This document shows, piece after piece, positions 16,587 through 25,569 of a stretch of DNA of 64,000 nucleotides (the stretch's first letter is position 1; each line of letters begins with the position of its first letter). The notes under the pieces are model-generated. The model did no database searches, was not told the origin of the DNA, and saw only the letters and a list, made by a program, of their open reading frames with translations. The DNA lies in the NCBI RefSeq assembly GCF_010669125.1, contig NZ_CP048630.1, forward strand, positions 1,054,001 through 1,118,000, written 5' to 3'. This DNA comes from Ancylobacter pratisalsi (lineage in GTDB: Bacteria > Pseudomonadota > Alphaproteobacteria > Rhizobiales > Xanthobacteraceae). Position numbers and translations under genes: made by a program.

Positions 16587-18425
16587 TCAGTCCTCCATCG
16601 CCTCCAGTTCCTCGATCATGCGCTCGATGAGGTTGAGGCCGGTCTGCCAGAAGGCCGGGTCGCGGGCGTCGAGACCGAAGGGCTTCAGCAGCTCGGAATG
16701 ATGCCGGGTGCCGCCCGCCGCCAGCATGGCGAGGTAGCGCTCGGCAAAGCCGTCCGCCGCGTTCTCGTAGACAGCATAGAGCGAGTTCACCAGGCAGTCG
16801 CCGAAGGCGTAGGCATAGACATAGAAGGGCGAATGAATGAAGTGGCCGATATAGACCCAGTAGGTCTCGTAGCCGGCGCCGAGATGAATGCCCTCGCCCA
16901 GGCTTTCGGCCTGCACTTCCATCCAGATCTTGCAGATGCGGTCCGCGGTCAGCTCGCCGCTCTTGCGCTCGGTGTGGATGCGCCGCTCGAAGGTGTAGAA
17001 CGCGATCTGGCGCACCACGGTGTTGATCATGTCCTCGACCTTCGAGGCCAGCATCGCCTTGCGCGCCTGCGGGTCCGGCGCGGCGGCGAGCAGGCGCTGG
17101 AAGGTCAGCATCTCACCGAACACCGACGCGGTCTCGGCCAGCGTCAGCGGAGTCGGCGCCATCAGCGCCCCGTTGGGCGCCGCGAGCACCTGATGCACGC
17201 CGTGACCGAGCTCATGGGCGAGCGTCATCACATCGCGCGGCTTGCCCATATAGTTGAGCAGCACATAGGGGTGCGCGGACGGCACCGTGGGGTGCGCGAA
17301 GGCGCCGGTGGCCTTGCCGGGGCGCACGCCGGCGTCGATCCAGCTCTTGTCGAAGAAGTTGCGGGCGATATCCGCCATGCGCGGGGAGAAGCTCGAATAG
17401 GCGCCCAGCACGGTGTCGCGCGCCTCGTCCCAGGCGATCGGCCGGCTTTCGACCTTCGGCAGCGGCGCGTTGCGGTCCCAGTATTCGAGCTTGTCCTTGC
17501 CGAACCACTTCGCCTTCAGCTTGTAGTAGCGATGGGCAAGGCGCGGATAGGCGGCGTGGACCGAGGAGACCAGCGCGTCCACCACGTCGCGTTCCACGCG
17601 ATTGGCGAGATGGCGTGAATCGGCGATGTCCTCGAAGCCGCGCCAGCGGTCGGAAATCTCCTTGTCCTTGGCCAGCGTGTTGGTGACCAGGGTGAACAGG
17701 CGCAGATTTTCGCCGAACACCTTCGCCAGCGCCTCTGCGCCGTCGCGGCGCTTGGCTTCATCGGTTTCGGCCAGATAGTTCAGGGTCTGCTCCAGCGGCA
17801 GGCTCTTGCCATCGACACTGAAGCGCAGGCCGGCGATGGTCTCGTCGAACAGCCGGTTCCACGAGCCGCGGCTGGTGACGCCCTTCTCATGGAAGAGCTG
17901 CTCGATCCGGTCTTCCAGCTGGTAGGGCTTTTCCGCCCGCACATCCTCGATCCATGGGCGATACCGGCCGAAGGCGGGAACGCCGAGCGCGGCTTCCATC
18001 TGCGCGTCGTCGAGCCGGTTCAGCTCCAGCGTGAAGAACAGCAGATGGGTCGAGGCGTCGGTGAGCTTTTCCTGAACGTCGCCATAGAACTTAGTGCGCA
18101 CCGGGTCGGTGGTGTCGCCGGAATAGACCAGGCCCGCATAGGAATACAGGCGCCCCAGCAGATCCTCGATCTTCTCGTAGCGCGCGATGATGAGGGCCAT
18201 CTGCCCGCCCGCGTCCTCGCCCGCCAGCACCTTCGCGAGGGTACCCTTGTAGGCTTCCTCGAACGCCGCGCATTCCACGCTGGCGCTTTCGAGGTCAGCC
18301 TTCAGTTCGGGCGCATCCATGCCGGAATAGAGATCGGACAGATCCCACTGAGGCAGGGCGCCAAGACCCGTGGCGGCGGCAACGTCGATTGAGCGGACGG
18401 CGGGGGCGGGAAAACGGAAGGGCAT
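16587..18425 (-). CDS. pepF: M3 family oligoendopeptidase (PepF)
   Basis: A 612-residue cytoplasmic zinc metallopeptidase of family M3B that degrades short peptides. The zinc site HEXXH is seen as LAHELGHGVHQ near residue 400, followed by the third ligand region LAETASVFGEMLTF. The C-terminal half carries FIHSPFYVYAYAFGDCLVNSLY. The start is placed at 18425 (GGAG 6 nt upstream); the frame stays open 63 codons further, but that stretch is Pro-rich and not family-like. Confidence 0.92.
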   Translation of the reverse strand: MPFRFPAPAVRSIDVAAATGLGALPQWDLSDLYSGMDAPELKADLESASVECAAFEEAYKGTLAKVLAGEDAGGQMALIIARYEKIEDLLGRLYSYAGLVYSGDTTDPVRTKFYGDVQEKLTDASTHLLFFTLELNRLDDAQMEAALGVPAFGRYRPWIEDVRAEKPYQLEDRIEQLFHEKGVTSRGSWNRLFDETIAGLRFSVDGKSLPLEQTLNYLAETDEAKRRDGAEALAKVFGENLRLFTLVTNTLAKDKEISDRWRGFEDIADSRHLANRVERDVVDALVSSVHAAYPRLAHRYYKLKAKWFGKDKLEYWDRNAPLPKVESRPIAWDEARDTVLGAYSSFSPRMADIARNFFDKSWIDAGVRPGKATGAFAHPTVPSAHPYVLLNYMGKPRDVMTLAHELGHGVHQVLAAPNGALMAPTPLTLAETASVFGEMLTFQRLLAAAPDPQARKAMLASKVEDMINTVVRQIAFYTFERRIHTERKSGELTADRICKIWMEVQAESLGEGIHLGAGYETYWVYIGHFIHSPFYVYAYAFGDCLVNSLYAVYENAADGFAERYLAMLAAGGTRHHSELLKPFGLDARDPAFWQTGLNLIERMIEELEAMED

Positions 18426-18726
18426 GATCACTCCGGCGGAAGAAACGTCTGGGCGGAAGGCAATGTCTGATCGCACTGATATCCCGCGCGAGGGCGCGGT
18501 ATCAATCCGCCATACGTGACTGTGTTCCACACTCGGCCCAAACGCGCCCGGCAATTTGTCCGTCCGCACGGGGCCGGGTGGCGGCGGCGAGGCCGCGCCT
18601 GCCGGTAGGTTCACAGGGCCGGGATGTTCGCACCATCAAAAGGAAACGGGGAGAGACCGGGTTCGGCGCCGCTGTTGCCAGCGGAGCCGAACCCGATCCC
18701 TCCCCGTGTCTATGCGGGCGTTACGG

Positions 18727-18990
18727 TCAGTCGAACGCACGCTCCATGCGCTTCACCGGCGAACTGGAGCCCTTGTAGAGCGGAGCGAAGATGGGCTCGA
18801 ACAGGCTGTTGTGGCGGTTGTCGTAAACCTGCTTGCGGCGCACGCGCTCGCGTTCCAGCACATCGCGCTGCTCGTAGCTGCCAATCTTCGGCAGCGACTT
18901 GGTCGAGGTGGACGTGGCATGCGCCGGCACAGCAACCGGCAGCGCGAAGGTCGCAGCGAGGGCCGCGATAGCAATCGTCTTCGAGATCAT
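18727..18990 (-). CDS. Small secreted protein of unknown function
   Basis: An 87-residue protein with a clear signal peptide (MISKTIAIAALAATFALPVAVPAHA) and a strong AGGAGG ribosome site 6 nt upstream. The mature part is short, charged and basic (SYEQRDVLERERVRRKQVYDNRHN). I do not recognise the family. The signal peptide and ribosome site support it as real. Confidence 0.7.
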   Translation of the reverse strand: MISKTIAIAALAATFALPVAVPAHATSTSTKSLPKIGSYEQRDVLERERVRRKQVYDNRHNSLFEPIFAPLYKGSSSPVKRMERAFD

Positions 18991-19486
18991 ATCTGCCTCC
19001 TGTAAAGTCCTGTTGCCCTAACAACGCCGCCCGTCAGATTTTGTTTCACCTCGTCGCTTGGGGTGCGTTTTTTTATTTGACATCGCCCGGCATCACTTTC
19101 CGGCACCAAGTACCATCCCGGATCTGCAAACGCCGACACCCGCGCACCGCCGCCTGATTTCGGATGGCTAGCGCTGGTTTCAGCAGGCCCGCAGGCGGCG
19201 GCGCCCGGCGGGGAAGCGGGGCGCTTTCCGCAAAGACATACGGAGAGGTTACTGAAGTGAGACGGTGATGTTTCGCCTTGCTTCTCGTCCGTGAAGTAAT
19301 ATTCCGGTATCGTGCCCTGACGACGACAGGCGGACGGCGCCTTCGCCAGAGAATGCTTACGTAATGTACAGTGCAATCATGTGATTTTTGCGTTTTCCTG
19401 CGTGTTGACGTGAATCAATTGCTGCTGTGGTCTCGTAACGTAAGGAAGAGAATGGAAATGCGGGCGCGCCCGAATGTGAGTGCTGA
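18991..19486. other. Intergenic region between divergent genes
   Basis: About 495 bp between the small secreted protein gene and the GGDEF-EAL gene. Open frames here have no family-like composition or ribosome sites. A TTGACG hexamer at 19405-19410 could be the -35 element of the GGDEF-EAL promoter, but no good -10 lies at the right distance. Confidence 0.4.
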
Positions 19487-21034
19487 ATGTCGAGGGCCAC
19501 TAGAGATGCGTTGATCGTCGTCGTAGCTACAATTGTGGCCTACATCATTGCGTTCTATGCGGACCTGTACGAAAAACTTCATGTCTTTCTCGTCTTGCAC
19601 GAGCACTGGGAGGCGGACGAAATTCTGGTGACGGTGATCCTGCTGGGGGTCGCCAGTTGTGGTTACGCGTTGCTGCGACTTCGCGATCTGCGCGAAGAAG
19701 TGAGTTTCCGAGCCGCGGCCGAGGCGCGTGCCGAGCATGTCGCCTTTCATGACCTGATCACCGGGCTGCCCAACCGTAACTTCGTGCAGACGCAGCTGGA
19801 GCGCGTTGTCGCGGACAACGGCGCCTTCACCACGGTCGCTCTCATCGACATCAACAATTTCAAGCGGATCAACGACCTTGTCGGCAATCACGGCGGGGAC
19901 GTGTTCCTGGCGACATTCGCCCGGCAACTGGGCGCCGCCGCGCCCGGCGCCTTCCTCGCCCGCATGGGCGGCGACGAATTCCTCGTGATTGCCACCCCGC
20001 CCGAGGCGGAAGCGGAAGCGCTGGCACAGCTCCTGGCGGCAACCTGCTGCCAGCCGCAGATGATCGACGGCTATCTTATCCAGACCAACACCGCCATTGG
20101 CTTCGTCACGCTGCGGTCCGCCGGGACGCTGGCCAAGGCCCTGCACCAGGCGGAGCTCGCAATGCAGGAAGCCAAGCGGGAGGCCCGGCGGACCGGCCTG
20201 TTCGCGCCACGCGGCTATGAACCCCGCCTTGAGGAGGAGCTGGCGAGGCGCCTGCTTATCGAAACCGAGCTGCGCGAGGCGATCGCCGACGACCGGCTGG
20301 TCCCCTATTTCCAGCCTCTGGTGCGGCTCGGCGACGGCACGACCCACGGCTTCGAGGCGCTCGCCCGCTGGCCGCGCCCGGATGGCAGCTTCGTGCCGCC
20401 GGACATCTTCATCGGCATCGCCGAGAATGCCGGCCTCGTCACCAAACTCTCGGACAATCTGCTTCGCAGCGCCTGCCGGGTCGCGCGCGCCTGGCCCGCC
20501 AACCTGATCCTCTACTTCAATATCTCGCCCCGGCAGCTGACCGACCGCCTGCTGGTCAGCCGGATCCTGCGGATCCTGGAGGAGGTCGATTTCCCGCCCA
20601 ACCGGCTGTCGGTGGAGATCACCGAGTCGGCGATCATCGACGACATCGCCGGCGCGCTGCGCATCCTTGACCAGCTCCGCGCGGCGGACGTGCGCGTCGC
20701 GCTCGACGATTTCGGAACCGGCTATTCCAGCTTCGCCCAGCTCGCCCGGTTCCCCTTCAACACGATCAAGATCGACCGCCATTTCACCGCGAGCATCCTG
20801 GAGAACGAGAAGCAGACCAAGATCGTGCGCTCGTTGCTCCGGCTCAGCAGCGCGCTCGAGGTTTCGATGCTGGCCGAGGGAATAGAGACCGTCGAGCAAT
20901 GCGCGCGGCTTCGCGCGATGGGCTGCTATCTGGGCCAGGGCTACCTGCTCGGCCGCCCGATGCCGGCCGAGGCCGTTCCCGGCTTCCTAGAGCAGGCCAG
21001 CGCGCGGTGGCGACAGCTGTTCCACGCCGACTGA
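19487..21034 (+). CDS. GGDEF-EAL c-di-GMP signalling protein
   Basis: A 515-residue membrane protein. Two N-terminal transmembrane helices (LIVVVATIVAYIIAFYADLY; EILVTVILLGVASCGYALL) precede a GGDEF domain (HDLITGLPNRNFV; active-site ARMGGDEFLVI) at about residues 85-245. The EAL domain covers about 255-510 and keeps the residues expected for phosphodiesterase activity: FEALARW, NISP, VEITES, LDDFGTGYSS, KIDRHF, AEGIET, GYLLGRP. No RxxD inhibitory site is seen before GGDEF. Both activities look intact; which dominates cannot be inferred. Confidence 0.92.
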   Translation: MSRATRDALIVVVATIVAYIIAFYADLYEKLHVFLVLHEHWEADEILVTVILLGVASCGYALLRLRDLREEVSFRAAAEARAEHVAFHDLITGLPNRNFVQTQLERVVADNGAFTTVALIDINNFKRINDLVGNHGGDVFLATFARQLGAAAPGAFLARMGGDEFLVIATPPEAEAEALAQLLAATCCQPQMIDGYLIQTNTAIGFVTLRSAGTLAKALHQAELAMQEAKREARRTGLFAPRGYEPRLEEELARRLLIETELREAIADDRLVPYFQPLVRLGDGTTHGFEALARWPRPDGSFVPPDIFIGIAENAGLVTKLSDNLLRSACRVARAWPANLILYFNISPRQLTDRLLVSRILRILEEVDFPPNRLSVEITESAIIDDIAGALRILDQLRAADVRVALDDFGTGYSSFAQLARFPFNTIKIDRHFTASILENEKQTKIVRSLLRLSSALEVSMLAEGIETVEQCARLRAMGCYLGQGYLLGRPMPAEAVPGFLEQASARWRQLFHAD

Positions 21035-21155
21035 AAGCTCCACCCGCCGCACCGTAGGCGCGCCGCCTCTGGCCGATTTCAAACGCTGTGGAAGAGAAGA
21101 ACCCGGATCCGGGAATGCCCCCTCGCCTGTTGCAGGGCAGAGAGCGAGGCAGGAA

Positions 21156-21230
21156 TGGTGGGCGCGACAGGGATTGAACCTGTGACCCCCTCGATGTCAA
21201 CGAGGTGCTCTCCCGCTGAGCTACGCGCCC
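21156..21230 (-). tRNA. tRNA-Val (GAC)
   Basis: A 75-nt cloverleaf on the minus strand with acceptor GGGCGCG/CGCGCCC, D-arm GCTCAGCGGGAGAGC, anticodon loop TTGACAT (anticodon GAC), T-arm ACAGG-TTCAATC-CCTGT and encoded CCA. Confidence 0.94.
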
Positions 21231-21355
21231 ATTCCTTGCCGACCGATGTGCGGGGTATCGGGCGGGGCTCCCCTATAACGAGAAGCATGGCGGCGCGCAA
21301 GACGCCGTTTTCGTCGTTCCGTGGGATATCCCCACCGCGCCCCCGGCTGCCGGCC

Positions 21356-21715
21356 TCAGGCCGCCAGCATCTTGCCGACCTCGTTGACGAGATCGCGCAG
21401 GTGGAAGGGCTTCGACAGGACCTTGGCGTCCTTCGGGGCCTGATTGTCAGCGTTCAGCGCCACGGCCGCGAAGCCGGTGATGAACATCACCTTGATATCC
21501 GGATCAAGCTCGGTCGCCTTGCGGGCCAGCTCGATGCCGTCCATTTCCGGCATGACGATATCGGTCAGCAGCAGCTCGAACGGTTCCTCGCGCAGCCTGT
21601 CATAGGCCGAGCGGCCATTGTCGAACGAGACGACTTCATAGCCCGCCTTCTGCAGCGCGCTCACAAGGAATCGCCGCATGTCGTTGTCGTCTTCGGCGAG
21701 CAGGATCTTCAGCAT
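21356..21715 (-). CDS. cpdR: Single-domain response regulator CpdR
   Basis: A 119-residue receiver-only protein matching CpdR, which when unphosphorylated brings ClpXP substrates such as cell-cycle regulators to the protease. It has the acidic pocket (LLAEDDNDMRRFL), the phospho-acceptor Asp in LLLTDIVMPEMDG, and the conserved SKPFHLRDLVNEVGKMLAA end. The start is placed at 21715 after AAGGTGCAAGGG; the longer frame adds 21 unlikely residues. The adjacent divergent N-formylglutamate amidohydrolase gene is a conserved alphaproteobacterial neighbour. Confidence 0.9.
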   Translation of the reverse strand: MLKILLAEDDNDMRRFLVSALQKAGYEVVSFDNGRSAYDRLREEPFELLLTDIVMPEMDGIELARKATELDPDIKVMFITGFAAVALNADNQAPKDAKVLSKPFHLRDLVNEVGKMLAA

Positions 21716-21997
21716 CCCTTGCACCTTCGTCTGTTTCGGCCACATGCGGCGCCGGAACGCTCCGTCACCGCGCAACACCCTTGGGTACTCCCTCTGCTCT
21801 TAGCACATCGTGAATCGCGGCGGGATGGTGGCCCGCTCTCGCACGTAAGTGTTCACTTCCAACGCCGTGCCGGGTGCTGGGCCGTTCCGTGGCGGCGGCG
21901 CGCATGCTAGACAAACGGGAAGCGACGGAGAAAAAGAGCGGGCTGCGGGATCTGTTCCCGCGCGGGATCGGAAGCGGATACGGGCTGGTCTGGTAAA

Positions 21998-22885
21998 ATG
22001 ATGGCCGTGATAGCGGATACGATCGATCCTGCGTTCGACCTGATCGAACCGTCGAGGCTCGCTGCCCCCTTCCTGTTCAATTCGCCCCATAGCGGCGTGG
22101 TCTATCCCCGCGCCTTCGTCGAACAAGCGCGACTTCCGCTGCACACGCTGCGGCGTTCCGAGGACACGCTGGTTGACGCGCTGTTCCGCGATGTGACCGC
22201 GCACGGCATGGCGTTCATGCGCGCGCTTTTTCCGCGCTGCTATCTCGACCTCAACCGCGAGCCCTACGAACTCGACCCGCGCATGTTCGAGGGCCGGCTG
22301 CCCGCCTTCGCCAACACGCGCTCGATGCGGGTCTCGGGCGGGCTCGGCACCATCGCGCGCATTGTCGGCGAGGCGCAGGAGATCTATGCGCGGCGGATCC
22401 CCGTCGATGAGGCGATCCTGCGGATCGAGACGCTTTACAAGCCCTATCACCGCGCGCTGCGCCAACGCATGGTGCAGATGCAGCGCAGCTTCGGCGTCGC
22501 GGTGCTTGTGGACTGCCATTCCATGCCCTCCGGCTGCCCGCGCGACGAGCGTTCGCGCGTCGACATCGTGATCGGCGACCGTTACGGCACGAGCTGCGCC
22601 CCGGCGCTGTCCGACATCATGGAAACCGAGCTGCGCCGGCGCGGCTATTCGGTGGTGCGCAACAAGCCCTATGCCGGCGGATTCATCACCGAGCACTACG
22701 GCAATCCCGCCTCCGGCATGCATGCGGTGCAGATCGAAATCAACCGCGCGCTCTATATGGACGAGCCCACCTATCAGGCCTCGGAACGCTTCGAAGGGCT
22801 GCGCCAGGATCTGCTGGAAGTGGCAAAAACGCTCTCGCAGATCGCCCATATCGAGCTGACACCGGCACGCACGGCTGCGGAATAG
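21998..22885 (+). CDS. N-formylglutamate amidohydrolase family protein
   Basis: A 295-residue member of the N-formylglutamate amidohydrolase family, which hydrolyses N-formylglutamate to glutamate and formate in histidine degradation. Motifs: FNSPHSGVVYP near the N-terminus, ALFPRCYLDLNREPYELD, VLVDCHSMPSG, and HAVQIEINRALYMDE. Two adjacent ATG codons (21998 and 22001) could serve as start. No other hut genes are nearby, so the physiological substrate is open. Confidence 0.88.
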   Translation: MMAVIADTIDPAFDLIEPSRLAAPFLFNSPHSGVVYPRAFVEQARLPLHTLRRSEDTLVDALFRDVTAHGMAFMRALFPRCYLDLNREPYELDPRMFEGRLPAFANTRSMRVSGGLGTIARIVGEAQEIYARRIPVDEAILRIETLYKPYHRALRQRMVQMQRSFGVAVLVDCHSMPSGCPRDERSRVDIVIGDRYGTSCAPALSDIMETELRRRGYSVVRNKPYAGGFITEHYGNPASGMHAVQIEINRALYMDEPTYQASERFEGLRQDLLEVAKTLSQIAHIELTPARTAAE

Positions 22886-23167
22886 CCTTGTTCTACAAGG
22901 ATTTGCCCTCGTGACAGCAAAAATGTGATCGAGTGATGCAAAAGGCCGCATAACAGCCTTGCATTTTGAACATGAGAGCTATACGAATTCTGCACGCCCG
23001 GATCGAGCGGACACTTTCCCCACCTCTCTGGAGGTCCAACCGCAAAGACGCGGAACGGGAAAATGACCCCTGAAATTCGGGTAGCCCTTCGCGGGCGCCG
23101 GAGACCATAAGACGAGAACCGGGGAAAGGCGGACCAAACCGCCAGCGGAAATCTCGGGGTCCGGTGC

Positions 23168-23267
23168 AAAAGAAAGAGGCCGCTCACGCAAAGCGAGAGC
23201 GGCCCAAGTCTAGGGAGGAAACGCCCAAGGAGGGCTGTACGGAGCGACGCCAATCGCTGCGTACGAG
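23168..23267 (-). ncRNA. Anti-Shine-Dalgarno sRNA, copy 1
   Basis: Predicted minus-strand transcript of about 100 nt. In order it has: hairpin AGCGA-UUGGCG-UCGCU; hairpin GCCC-UCCUU-GGGC; a single-stranded segment GUUUCCUCCCUAGACUUG; and a terminator stem GGCCGCUC/GAGCGGCC followed by UCUUUCUUUU. CCUCC motifs in loop and linker can pair with ribosome-binding sites. This layout resembles the rhizobial alpha-r14 (NfeR1) or Rhodobacter cuckoo RNAs. The promoter is weaker than in the other copies (TTGATT at 23295-23300). Confidence 0.8.
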
Positions 23268-23973
23268 TTGGAAGATGTAGGTGCATTGCGGAATAATCAA
23301 GGCAGGCACCTCCATTTTCTGGCATACCAAATACGGCTAGCATTCCAGTGTGACTTTAATGTCGCCCCAACCAGGGCGAAACCGTTAGCTGCGCCCTTCT
23401 TGAGGTATCCTGACACCGTATAGCCATCGCTCCGTTGTAGGCGCGGTGTCAGCCCCGTTATTGCGCGGCGCCGCGATGCGGCGGCGGGCGACCCAAACGG
23501 GCCTCCCCTACCCCGGACAAGGCGCGAAACCAGACGTGCCGGGCGGCCGCCAGGCGCGCGACGCGGCGCGGACGTCCGCTCCAGCCCTCGCCGAAGGTGA
23601 GTCCATGAGGGCATGGGGCACGCCTGCACATGCCCTCCCCCTGCCATTCCCACAGCAAATGCCGTGTCAGACCTATTGGCGCGCATGAACCGACAGGTGA
23701 GGAGCTGATGCGCGCGGTGCCCCACGGCTGGCCGCTCTTGCCCCTGCAAGCCACCCATTAGCACCCCATTGCGCGGTTCTGACGGCCGCACCTCAAACGC
23801 CTCCAGAGCGTCCTCGGCCAGATATGCGCCATCATGAGGGAGCGCCGATCTCGCGCGCGGGCCATGTGTGCAGCTGCTGCAGGTCCGGCCACAAGGCGCG
23901 TCAATGCGGGGAGGCAGGCCGTGGGAACGGGGCAGCGGGGTTCCGGGTCGCCCTCGATCGGGTTTCGCCCCCC

Positions 23974-24076
23974 AAAAGAAAGAGGCCGCTCACGCAAAGG
24001 CGGGAGCGGCCCAAGTCTAGGGAGGAAACGCCCAAGGAGGGCAGCGAAAGCCTGACGCCAATCAAGCTTCCGCAAT
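23974..24076 (-). ncRNA. Anti-Shine-Dalgarno sRNA, copy 2
   Basis: Predicted minus-strand transcript of about 103 nt with the same order of elements as copy 1. The first stem is GCUUGA-UUGGCG-UCAGGC, different in sequence from copies 1 and 3 but still paired, with the loop UUGGCG unchanged. The UCCUU-loop hairpin, the UUUCCUCCCUAGACUUG linker and the GGCCGCUC terminator stem with UCUUUCUUUU are conserved. The transcript end was placed from a promoter at 24083-24111. Confidence 0.83.
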
Positions 24077-24082
24077 GCGACA

Positions 24083-24111
24083 TTTATAGATGTGCACCGC
24101 ACAAAGCGCAA
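24083..24111 (-). promoter_or_regulatory. Sigma-70-type promoter of sRNA copy 2
   Basis: On the minus strand, TTGCGC (24111-24106) and TATAAA (24088-24083) are separated by 17 bp, placing the transcript start about 7 nt downstream, near 24076. Confidence 0.6.
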
Positions 24112-24300
24112 GATGGGAAGCGGAATCCAGATGGCGCTCAGGCGCACATGTCCACATTCGCGCCGTGCCTACGTATTGCCCTTACGCGCGGCGGGGCGCG
24201 CGCGTCGACACCGTCTCCATCGACACGCGCCACCCCTCGGCAGGCGCAGCCGTCACCGCGCGCCATCAGGGATAAGAGCTGATTTGTCAGAGGGTTGTAG

Positions 24301-24398
24301 AAAAGAAAGAGGCCGCTCACGTTGCCGGAGCGGCCCAAGTCTAGGGAGGAAACGCCCAAGGAGGGCAGCGGCAGGCGACGCCAATCGCCGTACCGCAC
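24301..24398 (-). ncRNA. Anti-Shine-Dalgarno sRNA, copy 3
   Basis: Predicted minus-strand transcript of about 98 nt. The first hairpin is GGCGA-UUGGCG-UCGCC; compared with copy 1 the outer pair changes from A-U to G-C, a compensatory change. The UCCUU hairpin, UUUCCUCCCUAGACUUG linker and terminator (GGCCGCUC/GAGCGGCC then UCUUUCUUUU) follow. The terminator loop differs (CGGCAAC) from the other two copies. Confidence 0.83.
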
Positions 24399-24404
24399 AG
24401 CCAG

Positions 24405-24433
24405 AATATGGCAGCTTCGCTTCCCGAAAGCAA
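24405..24433 (-). promoter_or_regulatory. Sigma-70-type promoter of sRNA copy 3
   Basis: On the minus strand, TTGCTT (24433-24428) and CATATT (24410-24405) lie 17 bp apart, giving an expected start near 24398. Confidence 0.55.
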
Positions 24434-24735
24434 TGGAGGGAAGTGCACAATCCTTAACCTTGCCGGAATAGCAGCCATGCGCCTTGCGCGGGGCGGAATC
24501 GGGCGAAAGACCCCTCAGCTATGAGGCACGCACATCATTTGTCCCCACCCTGGCCGCCCGCCCGGCAACTTACCCTGAACGGCGCCGGACCGGTCGGCGC
24601 CACCGGAGACCCGTGGTGACGCGAAACCGGCGGGCCGGCGTTGCCGAGCCCATCGGCGACCGATATGCCTTCTGTTTCCCTGCGGCTACCCGGCGCTTTG
24701 CCGGGCCGCAGCCCTGCATCGACCGGAGCGTGACG

Positions 24736-25518
24736 ATGAGTGCGGTGGATTTCGAGAGCTTCGTGCACGAGCTCGCCAATGTCTCGGGCCAGGCCATCCT
24801 GCCCTTCTTCCGCACCGCGCTCGGCGTGGAAGACAAGAGCCGGGGCCAGGCCTTCGATCCCGTCACCGCCGCCGACCGCGCCGCCGAGCAGGCGATGCGT
24901 ACGCTGATCCGCCGCAACTTTCCCTCCCATGGCGTGCGCGGCGAGGAATTTCCCGACGACACCCCGGACGCGGACTTCGTGTGGATCCTCGACCCGATCG
25001 ACGGCACCAAGTCCTTCATCGCGGGGCTGCCGGCCTGGGGCACGCTGATCGGCCTGTGCCGCGAGGGGCAGCCTTGCTACGGCATGATGCACCAGCCCTT
25101 CATCCGCGAGCGCTTCTATGGTGACGGTGCGACCGCGCGCTATCGCGGCCCGGCCGGCGAGCGGCGGCTTTCGGTGCGCGCGTGCGAATCGCTGGAAACC
25201 GCGCTGATGCTCACCACCAGCCCGTTGCTGATGAACGAGGATGATCGCGCGCGCTATGTCGAGGTGGAGAAGCGCGTGCGCCTGCCACGCTATGGCGGCG
25301 ACTGCTACGCCTATTGCATGGTCGCCGCCGGCCATGTCGACCTCGTCGTCGAGACCAACCTCAAGCCCTACGACATTCTGCCGCTGGTTCCGATCATCGA
25401 AGGTGCCGGCGGCATCGTGACCGCCTGGGACGGCGATAGCGACCTGTCATCGGGCCGGGTCGTGGTGGCCGGCGACCGGCGCGTGCACGAGGCCGCGCTG
25501 AAGGTTCTCGCGGGCTGA
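24736..25518 (+). CDS. Inositol monophosphatase family phosphatase, HisN-like
   Basis: A 260-residue Mg-dependent phosphatase. The metal site motifs are visible: GEEF (near residue 72), DPIDGTKSFI (near 91) and YGGDCYAYCMVAAGHVDLVVE (near 180). The sequence is closest in character to histidinol-phosphatases of the HisN type, which dephosphorylate L-histidinol phosphate; inositol-1-phosphatase or 3'-phosphoadenosine phosphatase activity cannot be excluded. The start at ATG 24736 is preceded by GGAG. The frame is open further upstream, but that part is not family-like. Confidence 0.85.
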   Translation: MSAVDFESFVHELANVSGQAILPFFRTALGVEDKSRGQAFDPVTAADRAAEQAMRTLIRRNFPSHGVRGEEFPDDTPDADFVWILDPIDGTKSFIAGLPAWGTLIGLCREGQPCYGMMHQPFIRERFYGDGATARYRGPAGERRLSVRACESLETALMLTTSPLLMNEDDRARYVEVEKRVRLPRYGGDCYAYCMVAAGHVDLVVETNLKPYDILPLVPIIEGAGGIVTAWDGDSDLSSGRVVVAGDRRVHEAALKVLAG

Positions 25519-25569
25519 ACCGGGCTGGCGCCCTGCCCCCGCGCATCCATCAGGCGGGGAATCAGGCGC

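Larger units (their letters stand above)
22886..24735. other. Gene-poor region with three sRNA genes
   Basis: A 1.85-kb stretch without a convincing protein-coding gene on either strand; the open frames lack ribosome sites and family-like sequence. It contains three copies of a conserved unit of roughly 70-100 bp, all in the same orientation and annotated separately as sRNAs. The sequence between the copies is not repeated, so this is not a simple tandem duplication. Confidence 0.65.

Noticed and set aside
18987..19376. 129-codon minus-strand open frame upstream of the small secreted protein gene
   Set aside because: It overlaps the ribosome site and start of the better-supported small secreted gene, and has random-looking composition.
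23685..23761. Two tiny overlapping open frames (7 and 17 codons, TGATG junction) with a GAGGAG site
   Set aside because: Too short to judge, with no downstream gene they could regulate as a leader peptide. Probably chance.
23297..23791. 164-codon minus-strand open frame between sRNA copies 1 and 2
   Set aside because: No ribosome site, no family-like sequence, and it runs over the promoter region of sRNA copy 1.
23880..23915. Zinc-knuckle-like Cys/His pattern in a plus-strand open frame
   Set aside because: The spacing does not match CX2CX4HX4C, and the frame lacks a start site and conservation signs.
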